64,000 nucleotides of DNA from contig NC_088315.1 of the NCBI RefSeq assembly GCF_910592395.1, forward strand, positions 12,340,501 through 12,404,500, written 5' to 3'. Position 1 is the first letter of the stretch. Every line of letters begins with the position of its first letter. The notes under the pieces were generated by a model. The model saw only the letters and a program-made list of their open reading frames with translations, was not told the origin of the DNA and did no database searches. Source of the stretch: Lineus longissimus. Its lineage: Eukaryota > Nemertea > Pilidiophora > Heteronemertea > Lineidae. The translations under genes were made by a program, and so were the position numbers. This document shows positions 55,995-64,000 of this stretch, in pieces.

Positions 55995-57744
55995 CTGAAA
56001 TAGCAAAGATTTAGAATTCTATGACGTAAATAGACATCATCGTTTGAACCCTATCATTGAAACCTCAACTCTGTTTGTTTCATGCGTAATTAGTGGGCCT
56101 ATACCAGTCTGCACCATCCCTGTTTTCAGAGAATTATTTTACCAATATAAACATTGTGGATGTCCAGACATACTGTAGTCGGAGCCCACATGGCCAAACC
56201 ATGAAATAGGCCGAGTTCAGAGTTTGAATGCGACTTTCTCATTGGTGGATCGTTAAATTATTCACAGGGGGGACACAGACGGACTTGTGGGTAATCTAAA
56301 ACGTACCGCCAGCCTTTCTGCCATCTGCTTATAGTTGTACATGTACTGAAATCCAGTTTGGTAGAAGGCCTCTAGCATGTCTAGCTTACCTAATGCCACT
56401 GCCAGCCATGATGTCCAGCCCCAGGGCATGGCCCATGGTCACGGATGGCGGCCGGCCATGGCATGGCTGATGCAGGGGCTACTAGGGTACTAGATTAGAA
56501 TCAAGAATGGCTAGGGCCTACCCACCCTTGACCCTAGGCCTAAGGGCTAGGCCCAAGCCTCATTATATAGCTCATGCCGTCATTGAAGTATTTAATTATA
56601 ATTGTTATGGACTTATTGTGACAACAGCATGGTCCATCATGGTGGTGGTAGGCTAGCCAACACCATAGCCGTCATAGGCCTAGCCTACACGTATTGGACA
56701 TGTTATGTTGCATGTGTTGTGTAGTGTGTATACTGTAGTGTAAAATGCTTGCCCTAGGCCTACTCATAACTGAAAAGTTGAGTTGAGTCGAGAGAGAGTG
56801 CTTGCTAGAATCAGGCTATAGCCTTCTGCATGCATAGATCGTATTCATACCTTTAAAATATACCAATCGATCAACTCAAATTCCTCCAAAAACATGATTT
56901 TCGAAAATTAATATTGCAATGGCCAAATTGGCGCCAAACGCATGTGCATGAGTTTCGCGGTAGAGCGGAGCAATCAAACCTCAGTTACAGGAACAATCTC
57001 AAAGTAGTTCCAGCGCTAGAGTCTTGTGTCATGTTGGGATCGTCAACAGAATTCGAATGGACTAAGCGGAATATCCTCTTATCATGTTATAAGTTTATTC
57101 ACTATAATGTCCCAGACAAGAAGCCACATCAGGGCAAGAGTCGGATGACCAGCAATAGACGTGACCTATAGAGACGGAGGTCCGCGCACTTCTGATCGCT
57201 TGACCCAGTTTATACCTGGAGATCAGCCTCCTTCCACGTGGTCACATGACGGAGGGTCCTAACGCTGAGGCTCCTCATGGAAGGGTCTAAACTATATATA
57301 ACATCCCCCTTGTTCAAATTACGAACTTGATTAAGATAATAATAGTTTAGACTTAAAGCAAGAACAAGTTGTTTTAAAATCTTTGGAAGTGTTTATACAT
57401 TCCGACAACTGGGGCATTTAAACTTCCAAAGCGTTTATACAGACAATCGGAAACAGGGATACCTTGCTAGTAGGTTACGTAATAAAATTGAAGAGGCTGA
57501 ACTAATCTCAGCTAAGTTTAACAAAGTCAGAGAGTGCAGTTCCACAGTGGAACATAATTAAACTGGTCATCCGAATACATGAAGATAGTAGACATAAAAG
57601 CACAAGAAAGTGAGCACAGCTAGCCTGAAATGAAATGGTTAGTTATGCAGGGCCTAATATCACTACTATAATCCTAAAAGGATTGGCCTTGTTCCAAAAA
57701 AAAATTTGACAACAGTCATTGCCAAAAGATGAGAAATATCTACT
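55995..57744. other. Region upstream of the KDZ-like gene
   Basis: The first recognised KDZ exon follows an acceptor at 55995, so a leader exon may lie here. The DNA at 56.4-56.8 kb is rich in TAGGCCTA words. No other supported gene was found. Confidence 0.35.
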
Positions 57745-57776
57745 AACAAGAGGCCCAAGGGCCTGGCGCTCAGCTG
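57745..57776 (+). repeat. Alternative head of the repeat family, copy 1
   Basis: AACAAGAGGCCCAAGGGCC plus the next 13 bases are identical to 58896-58927. The block contains a small GGCCC/GGGCC hairpin. Confidence 0.6.
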
Positions 57777-58398
57777 GATGACCTAATAACATAGGACTGA
57801 GGGTATAAAGTAGTAAATATCGGCTTTATACTACTGTTTGAAGGTCAAGAGAACACGTTATACCACTAAAATTTCCAGTGCAGAGCTGCCAGCTGGATGA
57901 AATATGATTGAACTAATCAGCCATGGTATGTAAATATTACAGGAGGCAACGGAAGATATCCCTAGTTCAGTATAACTTTACAGAAAAAAATGGGAGTAAC
58001 ATTATTGTGTTGCTTAAAACGTCTACTTTTTACTCATGTAAGAATCGTAGTACTAATGATAACTTCAACTTATTTTCCAGTTATGATAACACAACACGCA
58101 TCTTCATGATCATGATCTTTCTCAAACTAACTGAATGACCTATTAGTAATCGCCTTGGACGCAAAACCTAACCACATATCAATCCGCCCCGACGATCGAC
58201 ACATCCATTCGATTCGATAACCGGGTAACCCTCGATAAAGTTTGATAAATAAACTAGAACTGAGATTTCACAGGAGCACCTGTGAATTCATGACTCCAGG
58301 GTTGTTTTGAGGGCGATATTGTAAGAGTTGGTCTTGAGTATGGGGACGTGAAGGTCCGTGCGAGGCACCTGGGGAGAAAAGACTAGTTGAACGATGGG

Positions 58399-58436
58399 AT
58401 CATGGAGGTATAAATAATTATTTATACCTCCATGAT
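58399..58436. promoter_or_regulatory. 38-bp perfect palindrome with TATAAATA on both strands
   Basis: Every base from 58399 to 58436 pairs about the centre, without a loop. Each half includes GGAGGTATAAATA. No gene starts close by on either strand that I can support. Confidence 0.6.
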
Positions 58437-58491
58437 TGGATCTGACACGGACACTACTATTGATCTCATTATATGAATACCATTTAATTAC

Positions 58492-58830
58492 AAATGAAAC
58501 GGCCAGGGGCCATTGTGCTCACCGTAAGTATTTTTAGTAGACAGTTACAGAAAGTGCTACAGTATGTAGGCCTCTCATAATTTATTCATGCATCTGTGAC
58601 CAGTTCAGAGCTGGCCCTGGCCAAGTGGTGAATTCAAGACTTGTGGTTCCAAGCTTGTAGAGTCTAGGTGAAAATGATAGTGAAGAAACGTGCCACTCCA
58701 TGACAATGGTGAATATATTTTTTTAACTTTGACCTCAGTGACCCTGACAGGTAGGTCAAATAACAAACCAGGGTGATATGTGATGTAGACACATCCACCC
58801 GACCATAACAATTTCATCACTCGTTACACT
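58492..58830 (+). mobile_element. Truncated copy C of the same repeat family
   Basis: Begins AAATGAAACGGCCAGGGGCC and includes a single degenerate module with GAAACGTGCCA and TGACCTCAGTGACC. It has no tail. Confidence 0.6.
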
Positions 58831-58895
58831 ACAGCAATCGGCAAAAAACGATTTCCAAGATGGCCGCCTAATTAAATCTATGGCACCAAATAAAT

Positions 58896-58927
58896 CAACA
58901 AGAGGCCCAAGGGCCTGGCGCTCAGCT
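58896..58927 (+). repeat. Alternative head of the repeat family, copy 2
   Basis: Identical to 57745-57776, about 1.15 kb away. What follows differs between the two, so each is truncated or diverged. Confidence 0.6.
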
Positions 58928-59492
58928 GAGTTGTTGCTGCGTTGTTCGTATATATTACATTACTCGTCAAACTCTACTAAACTAAGGACTCAAAGCCTAA
59001 GGATATTAGCTTCTGGATGTGTAACAGTGAATTACGGTAGACTGGCGCAATCTACTTCAAGCAAGCTCCACCCTTGCAATGTGTGCGCAAACAGATAACC
59101 TAACCTATATTGGACCATCAATTCTACACACAGCAACATGATTCATCCTCAGCTGTTACCATGATGATGATGATGATGATCCTTTTCGCAAATTGGTCGT
59201 CTTCTGTCTTTCTTCCATACTTCAGTGCCACCGGATGTAGTCTGCCCTTGTGGAGGGATCCTTTCAGCACCGGGACACAAGAAACAAGACACAAGAGACT
59301 AACCCAATCACCCGCTTTTGGCTGGGTAGAAATGGGTAAATCTCGCAGACTGGACCTTAAACTCTACTGCCGACGTGTGAGGCCGGTCTGACAGATGAGT
59401 AAGTGGGGTCCACCTAATGCAGAAGGCACCAGTTTCCCTAACTAAAAGGGTAACATTAACAAAATGCTCTACCCAACTCTATTATTGCCTAA

Positions 59493-60815
59493 AGGCCTGT
59501 GTACACTAGTAAAATATTAGCAACATTTTTACATTTCCAGTTGCAACAAATGTTGCAAAAATGTTGCGCAGTGTGTACAGAGCAAAACGCGTCTTACAAC
59601 ATGTTGTAAAATTGTTGCAAATTAAATGCAATGCAATTCTTTGTTGCATGTTGTAAAAATGTTGCAAACTCTTCAGCCAATCAGAAATAGGATTTGCGTC
59701 ATGTGATCTACCGGAGTTCATGTGACTTGAACAAGAAGTAGGTATAGCAACTCTCAAGTGAGTGTCTTGCTTCGTAGGGTGATGAAACCTTTTCTAGAAG
59801 TTTTTGTGTGACGGCTTGTCAGTCAGCCGCAACTCCTTTAGGCTGCGTATCCATAGGCTGTTCCGTGCCCTGCACAACATTCCCTTTTTACCGCCTGGCG
59901 CGCCACACGGACAATGAACCTTCGTTGGTGTTATTGATCGTTCCCATAGGTTATGCCGTGTCACATTGCGGGCTTATATGCACTGTGGATAGGGAATATA
60001 GGCCCATATTGGGATTGAACATGTCCATTCTTTTGCGAGTGAACAACACGGAAGCAATGTCTGAGGCTAAATTAATTCAAGAGGTTCATCAACGGGAACT
60101 ACTCTGGGACCCCGAAACTGATGATTATCATAACGAGCACGAACCTGTAATTTGTTGCTTAAAAGTCAGGTTTTATATACATGTACATGTCAATTTGATG
60201 TTGCAAGTGAAAATACAAGTTACTTGTATTTTTATTTTCAATATTCATAAGAAATTGTCTTCTGAAATAATGACAGCGTGCGGATAAACGCGATTGACCG
60301 CTGCGAAATGAGGACTACAAAGGCCTACATGACCAAAAAGGAATATCCAATGGAGACTCAGGACATAGTGCCAGGTCACAAGGCTGTTACGCCATAACGC
60401 CACACTACACAAGGGCATACCCTATGGATACGCGGCCTTAACAGGCAGTGGTATGCCCCATCATCCACCCTCATTTTGATCCAGGGCCTGGTCCATATTC
60501 TCTTTGGTTATTTCGCCGCCTCTTCCGTCTCTCAACAATGACAGCTAAAATTGCTGCAGAAGCACTCAAAACACATCTTCTCTCCTTGGAATCATCCATT
60601 TTCCTTCCAAAATACCTATTTCCCTTTGTTCCCACTAAAAAGTTTGCAACAATTTACCAACATGTTGTAAAAATGTTGCGAATTTGTTGCAATTTTGTTG
60701 CTAGTGAACACAGGGCCTTGAAGGGCTTGTTGCAAAATTGTTGTAAAAATGTTGGTAAAATGTTGGTAAAATGTTGGTAAAATGTTGCTAATATTTTACT
60801 AGTGTACACCCTGCT
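59493..60815 (+). mobile_element. Harbinger-like element with MADF-like exon, 1,323 bp
   Basis: Inverted ends share GTGTACACTAGTAAAATATT and continue into AGCAACATTTT. TAA flanks both sides (59490-59492 and 60816-60818), fitting the 3-bp TWA duplication of PIF/Harbinger elements. Subterminal DNA is full of TGTTGCAA and ATGTTGTAA words. No DDE transposase is present, so this copy is non-autonomous or internally deleted. Confidence 0.65.
60057..60287 (+). CDS. MADF-like partial protein inside the Harbinger-like element
   Basis: From ATG 60057, MSEAKLIQEVHQRELLWDPE and a following DDYHNEHEP match the start of a MADF domain (helix, then 'L-W/Y-D-P...Y'). MADF/Myb-like proteins are the second gene of PIF/Harbinger transposons and bind terminal DNA. 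Only the first helix region is recognisable; after about residue 35 the frame loses similarity, so the remainder is lost or lies in another exon. Probably a remnant. Confidence 0.5.
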   Translation: MSEAKLIQEVHQRELLWDPETDDYHNEHEPVICCLKVRFYIHVHVNLMLQVKIQVTCIFIFNIHKKLSSEIMTACG

Positions 60816-60944
60816 TAAGTCAAGTGAAACTCTTAACAAACCTTAGCAGAATACCACCATTGAAATGTTGATAATAATGATAGCAAGTAAAAACTTTAAA
60901 CAGATAGACTTGATTTTTTAAACCAACTGCCACATGCGGTTTTC

Positions 60945-60950
60945 TTTATT
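60945..60950 (-). terminator. AATAAA poly(A) signal overlapping a stop codon
   Basis: Minus-strand TGAATAAA joins the stop of the 75-residue gene to the signal, giving a minimal 3' UTR. Confidence 0.5.
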
Positions 60951-61777
60951 CAGTAAATTTTGAGGTAAGTATTACAGAATGAAATACTTGAATACTGGAA
61001 TTGCCTGGCTCTTCTGATAATTGCACTGGTGAACACCGAAGTCGATGGGATGTGCAAAGTCATAGCTCGATCCTCTCTCTTGGTCATCTTTGAGATGTGG
61101 TCACCAAATATGTTCAAATGCAGCTGCAGATCATTCCTGTCCTGCAAAACATGATGAGGTGAGGAGATAACATTTTAATTTTGATAGAATAGGTAAGCTA
61201 GCCAAGTTTTATATCAAATACAAGGCCAACAACAACTGATAAGGCGCTAGGGCCGAATGATCAAGGAAGTTCATTGATATGATTGGGAATACATTGTGAT
61301 AAGAGTGATGAATCGGCCCCGTTTGAAGCATTGTGCTATGTACAGTGTGCAAGTGTCAGTGTGTATCATATCGCATTTATTGTTTGTTGACATTTCAAAT
61401 CGCTGGCGTCGATCCTCAATTACACTGTTTATGTACATTGGCAACCTTACCCGATGATATCAGAACGATGTTTATTATTGTCTTGTTTATTCACATTAGT
61501 TCTGCTATGTGACAAGAGTTATTTGTTGAGAAATCCATGATTTAAAGCCGGACTTTGACATCGTTTCTCAGACCAACCAAGCTGCATTTCGCAGATCGTT
61601 TTTCGACGATCGTCGACGAACTATTTCAAATTAATCACATCCAATTAAACAATCCAAGCCTTCCCTAATGTCATCAACATGCAATAACACAAGCAGCCAA
61701 ATATTATCGCCTATGAAATTGTGAATTTAATGAGAACTTACCTCTGAATTGACAGAACGCGATCTATTCCATATCAT
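60950..61777 (-). CDS. Small two-exon gene, 75 residues, unknown function
   Basis: Exon 1, 61742-61777, encodes MIWNRSRSVNSE and ends at GAG|GTAAGT. Exon 2, 60950-61141, starts after GTTTTGCAG. Both boundaries are phase 0. The protein is basic, with HISKMTKREDRAM and IIRRARQF, and has no membrane segment. An AATAAA poly(A) signal overlaps the stop codon. ATG 61777 is the first Met before the donor, but upstream coding exons cannot be excluded. No family was recognised. Confidence 0.5.
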
Positions 61778-61904
61778 GGTCTCCTTACGTCTGAACTGCG
61801 CAGACTCGAGACGTGACGTTCGCTGCATGTGTGATTGGACGTGGGATAACTCGCGCGAAATTTAAAATGCTCTTCTTGGGGGGTGCTCACTAAATTGCGC
61901 CAGT

Positions 61905-62177
61905 AACACCACCTGGTGAGAAATTCATGAACTACGCCTATTGATAATGAAAGAGAAAGCTTTGCTCTATAAAATTAGATTTGATTCATGATCCCCAACT
62001 GAGAAATCAGCTGCTGGAAAAGTTTTTGGAAAATTTCGCTCGGTGCCACCTAGTGGCCAAACCGCTCATCCTGCCGGACCCACATTTGGTCTATTCAGGA
62101 GTCCTGAAGGGTCTCAACGCCTCAGAGGGAAAATCTATCGCCTATCCGCCATAGTTTTGAAACGTGCCTGTTTAACG

Positions 62178-62208
<31 letters not shown>

Positions 62209-62272
62209 GGACACTCATTCTACCATTTACTCATATGAATAGCTCAGCTTTTCAGCTGAGCTAAAAAATGAA
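61905..62272 (+). mobile_element. Related repeat copy with (GACA)n tail
   Basis: Contains GTGCCACCTAGTGGCCAAAC, GAAACGTGCCTGT and a (GACA)n run at about 62178-62210. It ends GCTCAGCTTTTCAGCTGAGC then A-rich, a terminal hairpin. The ends match the GCGCTCAGCTG head type. Confidence 0.6.
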
Positions 62273-62529
62273 GAAAATGTAAGATAGAACTCAGAAAAGA
62301 AAAAAGGAAAAGATGAAAAATAAAAATATTTTTGGCTGTCCTTGACCGGGGTTTGAACTCACGACCTTTGGATTGCCACAATACGAGGAAAAACCCACAA
62401 AACATGCAATTTCGGCCATATTTGAATTCCGATCTGGCTGAAACTTGGCATACAAATAGTGGCTTCTTAGATGCATCATTGCACAAAATTAAAACTCTTT
62501 ACATTGAACAACGACAAAACGTACCAAGA

Positions 62530-62765
62530 ACGGTAAAGTTTTCAACTTTGACCTCTGTGAACTTGAAAGGTGGGTCAAATCAAAAACCCGTAAGATATGT
62601 GATGTATCCTTGCTAGGAGTACCTACCATGAAACTTTTATCAAAAACAAATCAGTAATAAGCGAGAAATCACACTTTTTGAGTTTTGAGTTGGGGCCCCC
62701 TGGTGGCAAAGTCAATAATCAGACCGAACCAAAATTCAGTGTAAAAGGTCAACTGACATACAGTC
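62530..62765 (+). repeat. Single module of the dispersed repeat
   Basis: Contains TGACCTCTGTGAACTTGAAA, GGGGCCCCCTGGTGGC and AATAAGCGAGAAATCACAC, as in the modules at 50-51 kb. No head or tail. Confidence 0.6.
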
Positions 62766-62929
62766 AGTTGGCCGCGCCCCCGTTCGCAGCGCCAAAAGAG
62801 CGTTTCTCTCTGCGTTGCGCTGCTACTGTCACCTATCGGTAAAAATTTGATACTAATTCGCGCCATATTTGTGGCAGAGACTAAAACCTCTGTAGCATGC
62901 ACGACTGTTCGGGGAGAGCGATTGATCAA

Positions 62930-64000
62930 AGATGGCGAAATTGTTAGTTATTGAAAGAAAAAATTGGTGTTTATTTCATCAAATTCCAAGCAAAATCAAC
63001 CGAGTTTGATCAATTTTTCGAAATATGATATTTTCGCAATCTTCGCTGAACATACCTCACTCAAAGATATTTTCCAGCTTTGCGGCGATATTTGGTAAAT
63101 TGATTTTTTGCGAAGTGGTTGACCAATCCTAAATGAATTCATATCTTTTAAAACATTTGAGCACCCGGTTTCCTAAATATTTCTTTTTTGGCACTTAATT
63201 TGGTGATTTTTCGAAGAAATCTCATTAATATTTATGACGTTTTGGATCACGTGATGTTAATCAAGCCGTTTTTCGCGGCAATTGCGTGCACGACGCGATA
63301 TTGTAAAAATATTTTAATGCACAGCGTGTCTCAAAAAAATTGTGGTTAAAAGTGAGAATGGCATGATGGTAGCCTGTTTGAGTTCTGTTGATGAATATGC
63401 TTAGTCTGACTATAATTTCTACAACTTGTGGCCAAATGACCAGATGATTTTGAGCCTTTTGATAAAGCTACTGGTAGAATAGTCGTCAGAAATGTCAGAG
63501 CGACAGTGAGTGACTGAGTGAGTGTTATGTTATTGTTATGTTATGAGACTGGAGGTATGTCATGTGTTCCACCATATCGTCATTGATATTGACCAGGAAT
63601 ACTATCGATTTGTGTGGATGTGCTCAAACAGTAAAGCATGAGCCATGATGCTTCACTTCCGAAAAGATCCAGGTGACTGAGATGTCTACTACTACTGTTG
63701 GGCAATCCGGCTGATTCTTCAGAAATTTCTCTGTATATCCTCTGTGAAAATAAACTTTCTCATAATGATATATCTTTTGTTTGTTTGGTAATTTTAGTTG
63801 CCTATGTTAAGGCACTTTTTTTGCCAGATTTGCCTGTAAAAGGCTGCCATAGTTCAGGAAAAGAAATCATATACACATTACAATGTGGATCTTCACGGTC
63901 CAAAACACCAGGGCCTACTAGGTGACATGGCTCAATAATAGGCATTGTCTGGTAATTTTGGACGACCTTTGGATGGATAGTTTATTTTCCCTGACCCTGG
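62930..64000. other. Gene-free stretch
   Basis: AT-rich, without supported exons. The short plus-strand frame at 63698-63925 has no domain signal and no clear splice context. Confidence 0.4.

Overview
This window looks like nuclear DNA of an invertebrate animal, most likely marine. Genes have spliceosomal introns with consistent phases, and the DNA is rich in dispersed repeats, microsatellites, poly-C tracts and ACATGTAC words. Chromodomain, pseudokinase and KDZ-transposase genes occur. The species cannot be named from the sequence. Functional calls rest on motifs and reading frames; no database search was possible.

1-16.6 kb: sparse host sequence. A minus-strand gene is suggested by a PAN/Apple-like exon (2460-2716) and a 310-residue terminal exon (976-1924). 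The rest is repeats: a nearly identical 750-bp direct duplication (4738-5486 and 5982-6731), a decayed inverted-repeat element (8176-9454), a 73-78-bp minisatellite (about 11640-11935) and a small inverted-repeat element (14960-15683) whose empty site survives in a nearby inverted copy.

16613-33604: a full-length 16,992-bp Polinton/Maverick (adintovirus-like) element. It has 370-bp terminal inverted repeats with about 3 differences, 5'-AG ends and a GACGTC target duplication, and it sits inside an 83-bp tandem repeat. Most genes lie on the minus strand. From right to left they are a spliced leader with a short ORF, a Lys/Ser-rich 330-residue protein, protein-primed DNA polymerase B, packaging ATPase, a small basic protein, a 242-residue conserved-type protein, chromodomain integrase (broken by one in-frame stop), a small membrane protein, minor capsid, a pX-like basic protein, major capsid, adenovirus-type protease and two possible ssDNA-binding proteins. 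One gene of unknown function lies on the plus strand at the right end. Replication, packaging, capsid and maturation functions are all represented, but integrase is interrupted inside its catalytic core, so this copy is probably not self-mobile.

34.0-40.4 kb: two convergent host genes. A 7-exon plus-strand gene ends in a chromodomain. A minus-strand gene encodes a basic, probably nuclear N-terminus, a coiled coil and a degenerate kinase domain, with a reading-frame switch near a homopolymer. 41.4-43.0 kb is an AT-rich degenerate tandem array.

44.9-56.0 kb: an intron-rich minus-strand KDZ (Kyakuja-Dileera-Zisupton) transposase-like gene with at least 14 exons. A frame-shifting 4-bp tandem duplication and an in-frame TAG suggest a pseudogene. 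Its introns hold a dispersed repeat with ~300-bp modules, each carrying DR3-type nuclear-receptor half-site pairs and ending in (ACG)n.

56-64 kb: further repeat copies, a 38-bp perfect palindrome, a Harbinger-like element with a MADF-like exon (59493-60815) and a small two-exon minus-strand gene (60950-61777).
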